A stretch of 64,000 nt of DNA, taken from Aquimarina aquimarini (GTDB lineage Bacteria; Bacteroidota; Bacteroidia; Flavobacteriales; Flavobacteriaceae). Numbering within the stretch: the stretch's first letter is position 1; the number at the start of each line of letters is the position of its first letter. Where the stretch lies: contig NZ_OMKE01000007.1 in assembly GCF_900299535.1 (NCBI RefSeq), forward strand, positions 148,825 through 212,824, given 5' to 3'. The notes beneath the pieces were generated by a model, which worked only from the letters and a program-made list of their open reading frames with translations, made no database searches and was not told the DNA's origin. The translations under genes and the position numbers were made by a program. This document shows positions 37,736 to 46,699 of the stretch, piece by piece.

Positions 37736-39091
37736 ATGATCAAAGTTGTAGGGTTAGGCCCCGGACATTCAGACTATATAATCCCAATGGCAACACAAGC
37801 CATATCACAAGCCACAGTTATTATTGGCTATCATTATTATTTTCAGTTTATACAGCATCTCATACAACCCGATGCATTATGCATCGGTAAAGAATTGAGT
37901 GAAGAAGAAAAAAGAGCAGATATCGCCATACAACATGCCCTAGAAGGAGAAGATGTAGTGGTGATCGGTTCTGGTGATGCCAGTATATATGCAATGGCAT
38001 CTATTGTGTATCAAAAAGTAGCAGAACAACAAGTAGATATCCCTGTAGAAACAATACCAGGGATATCAGCATTTATTACTGCAGGAAGCAAGCTAGGAGC
38101 TATTTTAGGGCATGATTTCTGTTGCATCTCATTATCAGATTTGATGACCCCATGGACCACCATACAAAAACGAATCCATGCGGCCGCTATGGGAGATTTT
38201 GTAACAGGGCTATACAATCCCAGAAGCAAAAAACGCTATTGGCAACTACAAACCTTAAAAGAGATATACCTGCAATATCGTTCTGCGGCAACACCCGTAG
38301 CCATATGCAAGCAATTAGGACGCGTAGAAGAAGAAATTAAAATCACTACCCTAGGAGACTTTGATATAAATGAGGTAGATATGTTTTGTGTCGTATTGAT
38401 AGGAAACAGTCAAACATTTAGGCATAAAGACAATCTAGTAACCCCAAGAGGATATCTAAACAGAAAACCAGAAACAGGAGAAGAGATACAGCAAGCCAGT
38501 TTTAGAGAGATACTCAATAATATACCCTCAAATTCACTAGCCAGTGATGCTTTATGGGCAGCCATACGATGTATTCATACCTCGGGAGACTTTGAGTATA
38601 TCAACTATCTACAAACCTCAGAAAAAGCCATAGCAAATTGGCATGAATATCTCAAGAACGGAGGACCTATTGTAACAGATGTAACCATGGTTCAAGCAGG
38701 AATAACCAGAGCATATACAACCAAATATAAAAACCAGGTAATCTGTATGCTCAATGATAAAGAAGCGCTAGAAGTAGCCGCAAAAGAAGGATTGACACGC
38801 TCACAAGCAGGGATAAAAGTAGCCGCAAAAAAATATCCAGATGCCCTATTTGTAATCGGTAATGCACCCACCGCATTAATCGAGATAGTAGACCAGATAC
38901 AAGAAGGAACACTATCACCGGCAGGAGTCATTGGCGCGCCAGTAGGATTTATCAATGTGATAGAATCCAAAGAAAGACTCAAGACAATACAACATTTGCC
39001 ATATGCATTGATTACCGAAAAAAGAGGAGGAAGCAATTTTGCCGCCGCCATAGTTAATGCCGCATTTACACTCGACGAAGCAAAAATATAA
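37736..39091 (+). CDS. cbiHC: CbiH-CbiC fusion: precorrin-3B C17-methyltransferase + precorrin-8X methylmutase
   Basis: 451 aa. Residues 1-245 are a tetrapyrrole methylase of the CobJ/CbiH type (VVGLGPGHSDYIIPMA, GSGDASIYAMAS, PGISAFITAGSKLGA, GNSQTFRHKDNLVTPRGY parts). Residues 255-451 are CobH/CbiC: CIHTSGDFEYINY carries the catalytic His, with GPIVTDVTMVQAGI and GNAPTALIEI. The first half closes the ring, the second moves the methyl from C11 to C12. Fusion puts two non-consecutive steps on one chain. The BluB gene follows after 6 bp. Confidence 0.92.
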   Translation: MIKVVGLGPGHSDYIIPMATQAISQATVIIGYHYYFQFIQHLIQPDALCIGKELSEEEKRADIAIQHALEGEDVVVIGSGDASIYAMASIVYQKVAEQQVDIPVETIPGISAFITAGSKLGAILGHDFCCISLSDLMTPWTTIQKRIHAAAMGDFVTGLYNPRSKKRYWQLQTLKEIYLQYRSAATPVAICKQLGRVEEEIKITTLGDFDINEVDMFCVVLIGNSQTFRHKDNLVTPRGYLNRKPETGEEIQQASFREILNNIPSNSLASDALWAAIRCIHTSGDFEYINYLQTSEKAIANWHEYLKNGGPIVTDVTMVQAGITRAYTTKYKNQVICMLNDKEALEVAAKEGLTRSQAGIKVAAKKYPDALFVIGNAPTALIEIVDQIQEGTLSPAGVIGAPVGFINVIESKERLKTIQHLPYALITEKRGGSNFAAAIVNAAFTLDEAKI

Positions 39092-39097
39092 GAAAAT

Positions 39098-39754
39098 ATG
39101 AAGGAGCCACAACGTATTTTTACCAATGAAGAACAACAACTATTAGAAGAAATACTAATGCATCGCAGAGATGTACGAGGAAATCACTTTCTCGATACAC
39201 CCATATCTCAGGAAGCCATAGATAAAATTATCGATGCAGGATTAACCGCTCCTTCTGTTGGGTTCTCGCAACCCTGGGAATTTGTATTGATCAAAGATCA
39301 AGAAACAAAGCAAGCCATAAAAGAAACCTTTTCTGAGGAAACGGAGCGTGCTGCCATGCAATTTGCAGATGAAAAACAAAGAGAATATATCAAGCTCAAA
39401 CTAGAAGGTATTTTAGAATCCCCTCTCAATATGGCAGTATTTTATAAGCCCAAAGGAGAACCCGTACTAGGACAAACCAGTATGCCCAATATGGGGAAAT
39501 ACAGTGTAGTCTGTGCCATTCAAAATATGTGGCTTATGGCAAGATCATTAAATATAGGAATGGGATGGGTAAGTATCCTTGATCCAGAAAAAGTAAAACA
39601 AACACTAGGAGCTCCCCAAGAAAATCAATTAATAGGATATCTCTGTTTTGGATATACCGATATGTTCTATAACCAACCAGAATTAGAACTAAAAAAATGG
39701 GACAGAAGAAAACTTACAAAAGAAGTAGTGATTCATGAGAAGTATACAGGATGA
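39098..39754 (+). CDS. bluB: 5,6-dimethylbenzimidazole synthase BluB
   Basis: 218 aa flavin-dependent nitroreductase-fold enzyme. The BluB-specific RRDVRGNHF, GLTAPSVGFSQPWEF, SMPNMGKYSVVCAIQNMW (in two parts NMGKYSVVCAIQN) and GMGWVSILDP motifs are visible. It breaks down reduced FMN with oxygen to make the lower ligand of cobalamin. This oxygen need contrasts with the early-cobalt (CbiD/CbiG) ring pathway around it, so the host most likely makes true B12 under aerobic conditions. Confidence 0.92.
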   Translation: MKEPQRIFTNEEQQLLEEILMHRRDVRGNHFLDTPISQEAIDKIIDAGLTAPSVGFSQPWEFVLIKDQETKQAIKETFSEETERAAMQFADEKQREYIKLKLEGILESPLNMAVFYKPKGEPVLGQTSMPNMGKYSVVCAIQNMWLMARSLNIGMGWVSILDPEKVKQTLGAPQENQLIGYLCFGYTDMFYNQPELELKKWDRRKLTKEVVIHEKYTG

Positions 39755-39882
39755 TTAGACTTAGTGTAAGTCATAACATTTTATAGATGAGTTAGAAATT
39801 TTATAAGGGTTAAAAAAAGAAAAATAAAAAGTAACATTTTTCATTCTACCGACATATATAGAAAATATATCAAAAGAAAGAA

Positions 39883-40776
39883 ATGAAAAATACGATACTA
39901 ATTGTTATTATACTTACTACATTTTTAGGAAGTAATGCACAAGAAAATAAAATAGGACCAACAGGTAATATTGGAATAGGAACAAATACTCCATCACCAT
40001 CAGCACTATTAGAAATAAGGCAGCAAGAAGATCCTAGCTCGGATAAAGGGCTGATTATTTCGGAGCCAAATAACAGTCAGAAGATCTATCTACATCTTGC
40101 AGACAATACACATGGTGAATATGGTTATTTTCATTTGGGGGGAGAAACAAAACTTAGAGGTAATGGAGTGCATTCTTCATTTGATGGTGCTTTAGGGATA
40201 GGAACTACATATCCATCGGCACTATTAGAAATAAGACAGAAAGAGAATCCTAATTCAGATAGAGGACTTGTTATTTCGGAGCCAAATAACAGTCAGAAAA
40301 TCTATTTACATCTTGCAGACAACGCAAGTGGTGAATATGGTTATTTTCATTTGGGGGGAGAAACAAAGCTTAGAGGTAATGGAGTGCATTCTTCATTTGA
40401 TGGTGCTTTAGGGATAGGAGTCACCAATCCAGGTTCATGGAAATTAGCAGTTAATGGTAAGATTAGAGCAAAAGAAATTAAAGTAGAAACAGGATGGGCT
40501 GACTTTGTCTTTTATGATGATTATAAATTGCCTACACTTCAGGAAGTAGAAAATCATATAAAAGAAAAAGGACATTTAAAAGATATTCCTAGTGCTAAGG
40601 AAGTTGAAGAAAATGGAATCTTTTTAGGGCAAATGGATTCTAAGTTATTGCAAAAAATAGAAGAATTAACTCTTTATACTATAGCACAAGAAAATAAAAT
40701 TAAGGAATTAGAGTCACTAAACAAAAAACTACTTGAATTACAGTTAAGACTTGAAAAGTTAGAGTCAGAAAAATAA
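39883..40776 (+). CDS. Secreted repeat protein with a tail-fibre-like C-terminus
   Basis: 297 aa with a signal peptide. Two nearly identical 72-residue repeats (216 bp apart, about 40001-40216 and 40217-40432) start SALLEIRQ and end GALGIG. The C-terminal part, VNGKIRAKEIKV then KEKGHLKDIPSAKEV and a coiled coil (TIAQENKIKELESLNKKL), is common in Bacteroidota surface proteins that resemble phage tail fibres with a trimerising end. The nearly unchanged DNA of the two repeats suggests a recent duplication. It interrupts the cobalamin cluster; function unknown. Confidence 0.75.
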   Translation: MKNTILIVIILTTFLGSNAQENKIGPTGNIGIGTNTPSPSALLEIRQQEDPSSDKGLIISEPNNSQKIYLHLADNTHGEYGYFHLGGETKLRGNGVHSSFDGALGIGTTYPSALLEIRQKENPNSDRGLVISEPNNSQKIYLHLADNASGEYGYFHLGGETKLRGNGVHSSFDGALGIGVTNPGSWKLAVNGKIRAKEIKVETGWADFVFYDDYKLPTLQEVENHIKEKGHLKDIPSAKEVEENGIFLGQMDSKLLQKIEELTLYTIAQENKIKELESLNKKLLELQLRLEKLESEK

Positions 40777-40990
40777 AGTAAGAGCAGACTCCTGTTCTTG
40801 TGCTCAAATTACCATCAAAACTCAGTATCCACTATAAATGTAAAACAGTAAAATGATAAAGTAAAAGTGTCTCAATTCTAATTTACTCAATAGTATCTTT
40901 TAAATACAAGATTACTCCACTATATAAATGTTGGTATAGACCAAGAATTAAAGTGAAAAGAAGTTCGAGTTTTGTAGTAACATTAAAAAA
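40777..40990 (+). repeat. Copy D of the mosaic intergenic repeat
   Basis: CACTATAAATGTAAAACAGTAAAATGATAAAGTAAAAGTG in two parts (40829-40868) and the CTCAATTCTAA tail repeat sequences found at 41640-41745. No gene is seen before the NTF2-like gene. Confidence 0.5.
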
Positions 40991-40997
40991 ACAATGT

Positions 40998-41444
40998 ATG
41001 GTTAAAACAAAATTTATACTTCTCCTAGTAGTAGGACTGCTTGCAAGCAGTATGTATTCACAGCAAAAAGATACTATGACCAATCAAGAAATCGTTAAAA
41101 AGTTTTTAAACGGATTTAATGATCCAGCCAGAATTCAAGAATCATTAAGAGTACTCGCAGATGATTACAAGTTTAAAAACCCGATGGTAGAGCTCAATTC
41201 AAAAGCTGAATTCATAGTATTGGCACAAGAAATAGGTACGGTATTAACGGGAGTTAATGTAATTAACACCGCAGAAAACGGTAATTGGGTAGCCGCCTAT
41301 TATGAATTTAAATCCTCGATACCAGGCTTAGAAAGTAATATGGCATCAGAATGGTTCAGATTAGAAAAAGGGATCATTCAAGAATCTCATTTAATTTATG
41401 ATGCTTCTGGGTGGAGAAAAATATATGAGCAAATAAAAAAATAA
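40998..41444 (+). CDS. Secreted SnoaL/NTF2-like protein
   Basis: 148 aa from ATG at 40998 with a signal peptide (MVKTKFILLLVVGLLASSMYSQ). The pattern IVKKFLNGFNDPARI, LADDYKFKNPMVE, WVAAYYEFKS and ASEWFRLEKGIIQESHLIYD fits the cone-shaped NTF2/SnoaL fold used for binding or isomerising small molecules. Usual family length for one domain. A start at 40953 is open but adds residues that would precede the signal peptide. Stand-alone gene; role unknown. Confidence 0.7.
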   Translation: MVKTKFILLLVVGLLASSMYSQQKDTMTNQEIVKKFLNGFNDPARIQESLRVLADDYKFKNPMVELNSKAEFIVLAQEIGTVLTGVNVINTAENGNWVAAYYEFKSSIPGLESNMASEWFRLEKGIIQESHLIYDASGWRKIYEQIKK

Positions 41445-41963
41445 AAACTACCTCTTTTTTCAAATTAAATTTCAAAAGATAACGGCTCTTAAACTCAGGG
41501 GTTGTTGTCTTTTGTCTTGATAATAGTTTATTCCTGTCAAAATAAGAATATCTTCAAATGTCTTGAGTATGAGGTGATACAAGAAACCGTATGTTCGTTC
41601 GTGCGGTTTTTCAGAATGCTAATGGAGGAAAATAGTATCTCGAGAACCCATTATAAATGTAAAACCGCAAAACTCTAAATGTAAAATGATAAAGTAAAAG
41701 CGTCTCAATTCTAAATACTATCTCTTAAATAATAAAGTAAAAAATATAGAACACCGAATACTGAACCCCCAATATCAAAGTTCGCCAACTACTCACTACT
41801 CACTACTCACTACTATCTATCTTTTAAAATATATCGAGAACAAATTATTTTACGACAAAAACTTATATTAAATTCATGTCAACCAGAAAATAAAAGAGTC
41901 TAAAAATGCAATAAATTAAAAAAGCATCGTCTTTTTAATCAAAGACCCTTCATAAAAGGTTTA
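41445..41963 (+). repeat. Intergenic region with repeat copy A and a short tandem repeat
   Basis: No gene. A hairpin AAACCG/CGGTTT (about 41587-41610) is followed by sequence shared with copies B-E: GAGAACCCATTATAAATGT at 41641, TGATAAAGTAAAAG at 41687, CTCAATTCTAA at 41704. A 7-bp unit (CTACTCA) repeats about four times at 41788-41815. The right end must hold the promoter of the sigma factor gene. Confidence 0.6.
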
Positions 41964-42509
41964 ATGGATTTAGAATCAGAAAATAGTAGAAAACTTAAAG
42001 ATTTTTTTGGAAGAGAATATGAATCTCTCAAAAGGTATGTGAGCACTAAAATCAGTGACACAGCCAATCGGGATGCAGAAGATATAATCCAAGATGTAGC
42101 TTTGAAGCTATTTTCGGGAGCAGATAGGTATGCACCAATTAACAATGTAGCAGGTTTTGTTTACAGATCGATCAAAAACAAAATCATAGACGTTATGCGA
42201 ACTACAAAAAAGACCAATTCTGTAGATACAGATAAAGACTTATTAGAATTAGCAGAAGCATTACATCAATCAAACGATAATTATACCTCTGATCAGATGA
42301 TAGCAGTATTAAAAACTTGCATCCAGCAGCTAAAACCAGCTTATAAAGACATCATTATAGCAGTAGATTTTGAAGGATATACCTATAGAGAGATTTCGAG
42401 AGAAACAGGAATATCGATAGGAACGCTAATGTCTAGAAGACATAGAGCCGTTGGAATATTATATAAAAAAATAGAATTAGAAATTAATAAAAAAAACAGG
42501 AAATCATGA
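41964..42509 (+). CDS. ECF-type RNA polymerase sigma factor
   Basis: 181 aa with sigma region 2 (RDAEDIIQDVALKLFSGADR, core DAEDIIQDVALKLF) and region 4 (CIQQLKPAYKDIIIAVDFEG, YTYREISRETGISIGTLMSRRHRA core EISRETGISIGTLMSR). Its start is ATG at 41964. The stop overlaps the start of the next gene in ATGA (42506-42509), so the membrane protein that follows is translationally coupled and may be its anti-sigma partner. It is unlike the FecI-type factor at 19175. Confidence 0.88.
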   Translation: MDLESENSRKLKDFFGREYESLKRYVSTKISDTANRDAEDIIQDVALKLFSGADRYAPINNVAGFVYRSIKNKIIDVMRTTKKTNSVDTDKDLLELAEALHQSNDNYTSDQMIAVLKTCIQQLKPAYKDIIIAVDFEGYTYREISRETGISIGTLMSRRHRAVGILYKKIELEINKKNRKS

Positions 42510-42922
42510 CAAGCTTTTTCACTCATAAGTTCAGAGAAAAATCACCGATAGAGATTGTAGGAATAATTATTTTTGGTGTAATTGCCATTACAGGATTAGC
42601 CATTTTATTTGGTTTTGTAATCATGTGGTTATGGAATTGGCTAATGCCAGATATTTTTGGACTCACTACCCTTACATACTGGCAAGCAGTAGGCTTGTTT
42701 ATACTCCTCAAAATATTTCTTGGAGGTTGTTGTGGCGGTAGTAGCAAAAGCTCGTCGAAAAAATCAAAAGATGAATGTAAGAAAGATTCGAAAACTGATT
42801 TTTCAAAGTGGAAATACTATGATAAATTTTGGAAAGAAGAAGGAGATCAACATTACAAACAATATATAGAACGACAATTAAACCAAGCCCCAGAAGACCC
42901 CTCAGAATCAGATGTAGAATAA
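42506..42922 (+). CDS. Small membrane protein coupled to the sigma factor
   Basis: 138 aa: two membrane helices (about 17-43 and 56-74), then a loop with the Cys/Ser/Lys cluster GGCCGGSSKSSSKKSKDECKK and an acidic tail (EDPSESDVE). I know this arrangement next to ECF sigma factors in Bacteroidota but not a defined function. The vicinal cysteines at the membrane face could bind metal or sense redox state. Coupling by ATGA suggests equal amounts with the sigma factor. Confidence 0.7.
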   Translation: MTSFFTHKFREKSPIEIVGIIIFGVIAITGLAILFGFVIMWLWNWLMPDIFGLTTLTYWQAVGLFILLKIFLGGCCGGSSKSSSKKSKDECKKDSKTDFSKWKYYDKFWKEEGDQHYKQYIERQLNQAPEDPSESDVE

Positions 42923-42933
42923 TATTAAACCTT

Positions 42934-43155
42934 ATGATGGAGTTACTAATATTTCAGACAGATATTAAGACAAAGAAAAAAGTGAAATCCTTAAAACCAG
43001 TATTAAGCAATCATTCAGACATTATCGACTGGTCAATTGATCTCGAAGATATTGATAATGTACTTAGAATTGAAGCCACAGCAAACCTATCAGAAAAAGA
43101 AGTCATAGATCTGTTACAAGTAGAAGGCTTTTGTATTGAGACATTACCAGATTAA
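42934..43155 (+). CDS. Small conserved ferredoxin-fold-like protein
   Basis: 73 aa from ATG at 42934 (a second ATG follows at 42937). The sequence LLIFQTDIKTKKKVKSLKPV, DIIDWSIDLEDIDNVLRIE and EKEVIDLLQVEGF has the beta-alpha-beta rhythm of heavy-metal-associated or ACT-like folds but no CxxC. It lies 11 bp after the membrane protein gene, so it is probably the third gene of the sigma factor unit. Confidence 0.65.
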   Translation: MMELLIFQTDIKTKKKVKSLKPVLSNHSDIIDWSIDLEDIDNVLRIEATANLSEKEVIDLLQVEGFCIETLPD

Positions 43156-43455
43156 AAAAGAAGTGCCGTTACAGATTAGAATCCATATAAGAAAACACAA
43201 TATCTGTTCGAGTGATTTTTTGGAATACTAATAGAAAAAATTTGTAGACAACCAACCATCTCGCCACTTCATTTTCTGCCCTCCCAATGCAGACTGAAAA
43301 CCAAAAAGTACTTATTGCGTAGTGATATATTTCAGTCAGCCTACACTAGAATGACAAATGATCTGAAATACTGAATATTGAATATTGATTTTCTCAATTC
43401 TCAATTCTAATTACTCATTACTAAATAACAATCAACCAAATTTGATATAAATAAT
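43156..43455. repeat. Copy B of the mosaic intergenic repeat
   Basis: No gene. 43190-43245 resembles the hairpin segment at 41585-41640. 43276-43361 holds the double palindrome module (CTCCCAATGCAGACTGA, AAAAAGTACTTATTGCGTAG, CAGCCTACACTAGAATGACA), and 43367-43440 holds CTCAATTCTAA-type AT repeats. Related to 49369-49447 and, inverted, to 61653-61733. Confidence 0.6.
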
Positions 43456-43487
43456 TGCAGACACCTTTTTATGTATATAAAACTCCC

Positions 43488-43495
43488 TAGCTTTG
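43488..43495 (+). promoter_or_regulatory. Bacteroidota -7 promoter element before cbiET
   Basis: TAGCTTTG matches TAnnTTTG exactly and lies 36 bp before the start of the cbiET gene. A clear -33 TTTG is not seen, so confidence is limited. Confidence 0.4.
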
Positions 43496-43530
43496 TAATC
43501 CCTGTCAAATTGATACAAGATTAATAGCAC

Positions 43531-44736
43531 ATGATGATTTTTTATGTAATAGGTATTGCAAACAAACCCTCAGACTTTACAGAAGCACAACAGCAATATA
43601 TATCAAAAATCAATGTATTTAGTGGCGGAAAACGTCATTATGAATTGGTTAAAAATTCGCTACCACAAGATCATCAATGGATACCCATTCAATCCCCAAT
43701 GGAAAAGGTATTTGAAGCCTATGAGGAAACAAACCAACCTATTGTTGTTTTTGCCTCAGGAAATCCACTGTTTTATGGCTTCTCCAATACATTACAAAAC
43801 AAATATCCCGATGCACAAATTATAACGACCCCTTATTTTAGTGCCATTCAGTTACTAGCAAATGCAATGAGTATCAATAGTAATTCTCTGCAAACGATAA
43901 GTGTTCATGGCAGAGCATGGCAAGCACTAGATACAATTCTTATGCAGCAAAAAGAACTTATAGGAGTACTCACCGATACCAAGAAAACACCAGCCCGTAT
44001 TGCCAAGAGGATGCTAGATTACGGATATGATAATTATAAGATGTATGTAGGAGAAGATATAGAAGGAGCACAAGAAAAATTTTATGAGTTATCACTAGAA
44101 GAAGCCTCGGTAACAGAGTTCTATCCTTTGAACTGTATGTTACTTAAAAAAGAATCCCATAGACATATTGATTTTGGGATACAAGATCAGGATTTTATAG
44201 GATTGCCCAACAGGCCCAAAATGATTACCAAAATGCCAGTTCGGTTAACCACATTACATTTTCTAGACATTTTAAAAACAGAAACCTTTTGGGATATAGG
44301 GTTTTGCACAGGATCAGTAAGTATTGAAGCCAAATTAAGAAACCCCAAGATAGACGTAATCTCTTTTGAAAAAAGACCCGAATGCAAAGACATTCTTATA
44401 GAAAACCAAAAACGCTTTGGCGTTCTTGGAATTGAGGCTGTAATGGGAGATTTTTTTGAACAAGACCTAAGTCGTTTTCCAACTCCTGACACCATATTTA
44501 TAGGAGGACACGGGGGCAAACTAGAAGCATTATTTATCAAAATAGCCCCCTTTATACATCCTCAGACAACCATTGTAATCAATGCCGTACAAGAAAGCTC
44601 AATCCAAGCATTCAAAGCAGGATGCAAGCACATAGCATATAACATTGCAGAAGAATGTATCATAGCCGTAGATCAGCATAACTCAATAACCATACTCAAA
44701 GCAAAAAGTAACAAAACAACCATAAAAACACCCTAA
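43531..44736 (+). CDS. cbiET: CbiE-CbiT fusion (CobL type): precorrin-6Y C5,15-methyltransferase
   Basis: 401 aa. Residues 1-215 are CbiE (FYVIGIANKPSDF, ASGNPLFYGFSN, ISVHGRAWQALD), the C5 methylase. Residues 225-395 are CbiT, the C15 methylase and decarboxylase, with the class I SAM motif FWDIGFCTGSVSIEAK and DTIFIGGHGGKLE. This restarts the cobalamin cluster after the 3.7-kb interruption. The start is MM at 43531; the second ATG is equally good. Confidence 0.92.
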   Translation: MMIFYVIGIANKPSDFTEAQQQYISKINVFSGGKRHYELVKNSLPQDHQWIPIQSPMEKVFEAYEETNQPIVVFASGNPLFYGFSNTLQNKYPDAQIITTPYFSAIQLLANAMSINSNSLQTISVHGRAWQALDTILMQQKELIGVLTDTKKTPARIAKRMLDYGYDNYKMYVGEDIEGAQEKFYELSLEEASVTEFYPLNCMLLKKESHRHIDFGIQDQDFIGLPNRPKMITKMPVRLTTLHFLDILKTETFWDIGFCTGSVSIEAKLRNPKIDVISFEKRPECKDILIENQKRFGVLGIEAVMGDFFEQDLSRFPTPDTIFIGGHGGKLEALFIKIAPFIHPQTTIVINAVQESSIQAFKAGCKHIAYNIAEECIIAVDQHNSITILKAKSNKTTIKTP

Positions 44737-44753
44737 ATCAAAGTAACTTCTGG

Positions 44754-44761
44754 TATCTTTG
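44754..44761 (+). promoter_or_regulatory. Bacteroidota -7 promoter element before cbiGF
   Basis: TATCTTTG is an exact TAnnTTTG match 87 bp before the cbiGF start. The leader between them, 44791-44824, carries a repeat also found before trmL (see findings). Confidence 0.4.
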
Positions 44762-44848
44762 TCAATGATAGTAATAACAGATAATTTGTTTTTATTACGG
44801 TAAAATCAAAATGATAAATAGCACAATAGCTTCTTCTAAGAAAAACAC

Positions 44849-46699
44849 ATGTCAGAACACACTATAAAAGTAGCCATACTTTGTTTTACAGATCAAGGCG
44901 TATCGATTGCCAAAACATTGCAAAAAGAATTCTATCGCTCCAAGCTTTTTACCACTAGAAGTATAGAAACAGCTAAAGATATAAAGCAAATAGATTCGGT
45001 ATCAGAATTGATGCAAACATCTTTTCAGACCTATGATGCTTGGATTTTTGTAGGAGCATTAGGAATCTGTGTACGTAGTATTGCTGAGCATATCAAAGAT
45101 AAAGCAACAGACCCAGCTGTAATAAATGTTGATGACCAAGGCAAGTTTGCACAAGCTGTACTCAGTGGGCATATAGGCAAAGCCAATACACTCACCACTC
45201 AAATAAGTAGAATCCTTAACGCACAAGCCGTACTATCTACATCCAGCGATTTACAAGAACTATGGGCTTTAGACACACTCGCAGAAACATACAAGTGGAA
45301 AACAAAAAGTAGTATTCCCCTTAATACCATCATCTCATTATTTGTCAATAGAAAACCCACCGCATTAGTTGTAAAAGTAAAAGACAAAGGAACGCAGTAT
45401 CTAGAAAAAACATGTCCAGATTTTGTAGATATCTACTATACAATAGAAGATTGCGATACAACACAATACGAATTACTTATATATGTAGGGTATGAGGAAT
45501 TATCCACAGCAATAGCAACACTAGCATTCTATCCCCCGTGCATTGCATTAGGTAGTGGGTGTGCAAAAGACATAGAGCCTCATTTATTTATAGAAGGAAT
45601 CACACAAGAGCTCAAAAAACAAGGAATTGCTATAGAAAGTCTATGTGGTATAGGCTCAGCAACCATCAAAAATGAAGAGCAAGCCTATCTTGATTTTGCA
45701 GAAGAACAAGACTTTCCGTTTATCACCTATTCAGGAGAAGAGCTCAATACAATCACAGTAGCCAATCCATCAGAAGTAGTAAAGAAAAAAGTAGGAGTCT
45801 ACGGAGTTTCAGAAGCCGCCGCCGCATTAATTTCGGGTCAGTCAGCATGGATGATAGAAAAAACAAAAAGCATTACCCCGTCTGGTAAGAAATTTACCTA
45901 TGCGCTAAGTATATTGAAGAATTATGAACGCAAAGCCAGTATCGCTATTGTAGGAGCAGGATCAGGAGACCCAGAACTATTGACACTAAAAGGGCAATAC
46001 ATCCTAGAAAACGCAGACTGTATCCTATATGCAGGAAGTCTGGTGCCAGAAGCCTTGACACATATGGCAAAAGAAGGAGCACTAGTACGTAATTCAGCCT
46101 CGATGACACTAGAAGAGCAAGTAGCTATCATGGATCAGTATTATGCAGAAGGTAAATCTATCGTGCGCCTGCACTCAGGAGACCCATCTATATATGGAGC
46201 CATACAAGAACAGATGACTATTTTTGATGAAAAAGGATATGAGTATTATATCGTTCCTGGAATATCATCATTTCAGGCCGCCGCAGCATACCTCAAATCA
46301 GAATTTACCATACCAGAAGTAGCACAAACCATTATCCTTACTCGAGGAGAAGGAAACACACCAATGCCAGAGCACGAAAAAATTGCTGATATGGCAAAGT
46401 TAAGAGCTACCATGTGTATTTTCTTAAGTGTAGGTATTGCCAAAAAAATACAAACACAACTATTAGAACATTACCCAGCAAACACCCCGCTAGCAGTATT
46501 ATATCGAGTAAGTTGGGAAGATGAACAGGTGTGGACAGGAGAGCTGTCACAGCTCACCACGATTATCAAAGAAAATAAACTATCACGTACTGTACTTATA
46601 GTAGTAGGAGAAGCCGTAGGAGCCCGTAAAAACAGATCGTGGTTATATGATGATAAATGGCATCATATCTTTAGAAAAAAAGAAAAACAAATCAAATGA
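44849..46699 (+). CDS. cbiGF: CbiG-CbiF fusion: cobalt-precorrin-5A hydrolase + C11-methyltransferase
   Basis: 616 aa. Residues 1-345 are CbiG: GALGICVRSIAEHIKDKATD, VDDQGKFAQAVLSGHIGKAN (LSGHIGKAN motif) and a CbiG_C part with GSGCAKDI and GIGSATIKNEE. Residues 358-616 are a CobM/CbiF tetrapyrrole methylase: IVGAGSGDPELLTLKG, HSGDPSIYGAIQEQM, VPGISSFQAAAAYL. The two halves are consecutive in the pathway (C11 methylation, then delta-lactone opening). Its stop overlaps the start of cbiJ in ATGA. Confidence 0.92.
   Translation: MSEHTIKVAILCFTDQGVSIAKTLQKEFYRSKLFTTRSIETAKDIKQIDSVSELMQTSFQTYDAWIFVGALGICVRSIAEHIKDKATDPAVINVDDQGKFAQAVLSGHIGKANTLTTQISRILNAQAVLSTSSDLQELWALDTLAETYKWKTKSSIPLNTIISLFVNRKPTALVVKVKDKGTQYLEKTCPDFVDIYYTIEDCDTTQYELLIYVGYEELSTAIATLAFYPPCIALGSGCAKDIEPHLFIEGITQELKKQGIAIESLCGIGSATIKNEEQAYLDFAEEQDFPFITYSGEELNTITVANPSEVVKKKVGVYGVSEAAAALISGQSAWMIEKTKSITPSGKKFTYALSILKNYERKASIAIVGAGSGDPELLTLKGQYILENADCILYAGSLVPEALTHMAKEGALVRNSASMTLEEQVAIMDQYYAEGKSIVRLHSGDPSIYGAIQEQMTIFDEKGYEYYIVPGISSFQAAAAYLKSEFTIPEVAQTIILTRGEGNTPMPEHEKIADMAKLRATMCIFLSVGIAKKIQTQLLEHYPANTPLAVLYRVSWEDEQVWTGELSQLTTIIKENKLSRTVLIVVGEAVGARKNRSWLYDDKWHHIFRKKEKQIK

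Noticed and set aside
41788..41815. 7-bp tandem repeat as a phase-variable switch
   Set aside because: It lies about 150 bp before the nearest start, not in a gene or at promoter spacing.
42829..42933. Longer start for the 73-aa protein
   Set aside because: The extension overlaps the preceding gene and has Arg-rich out-of-frame composition.
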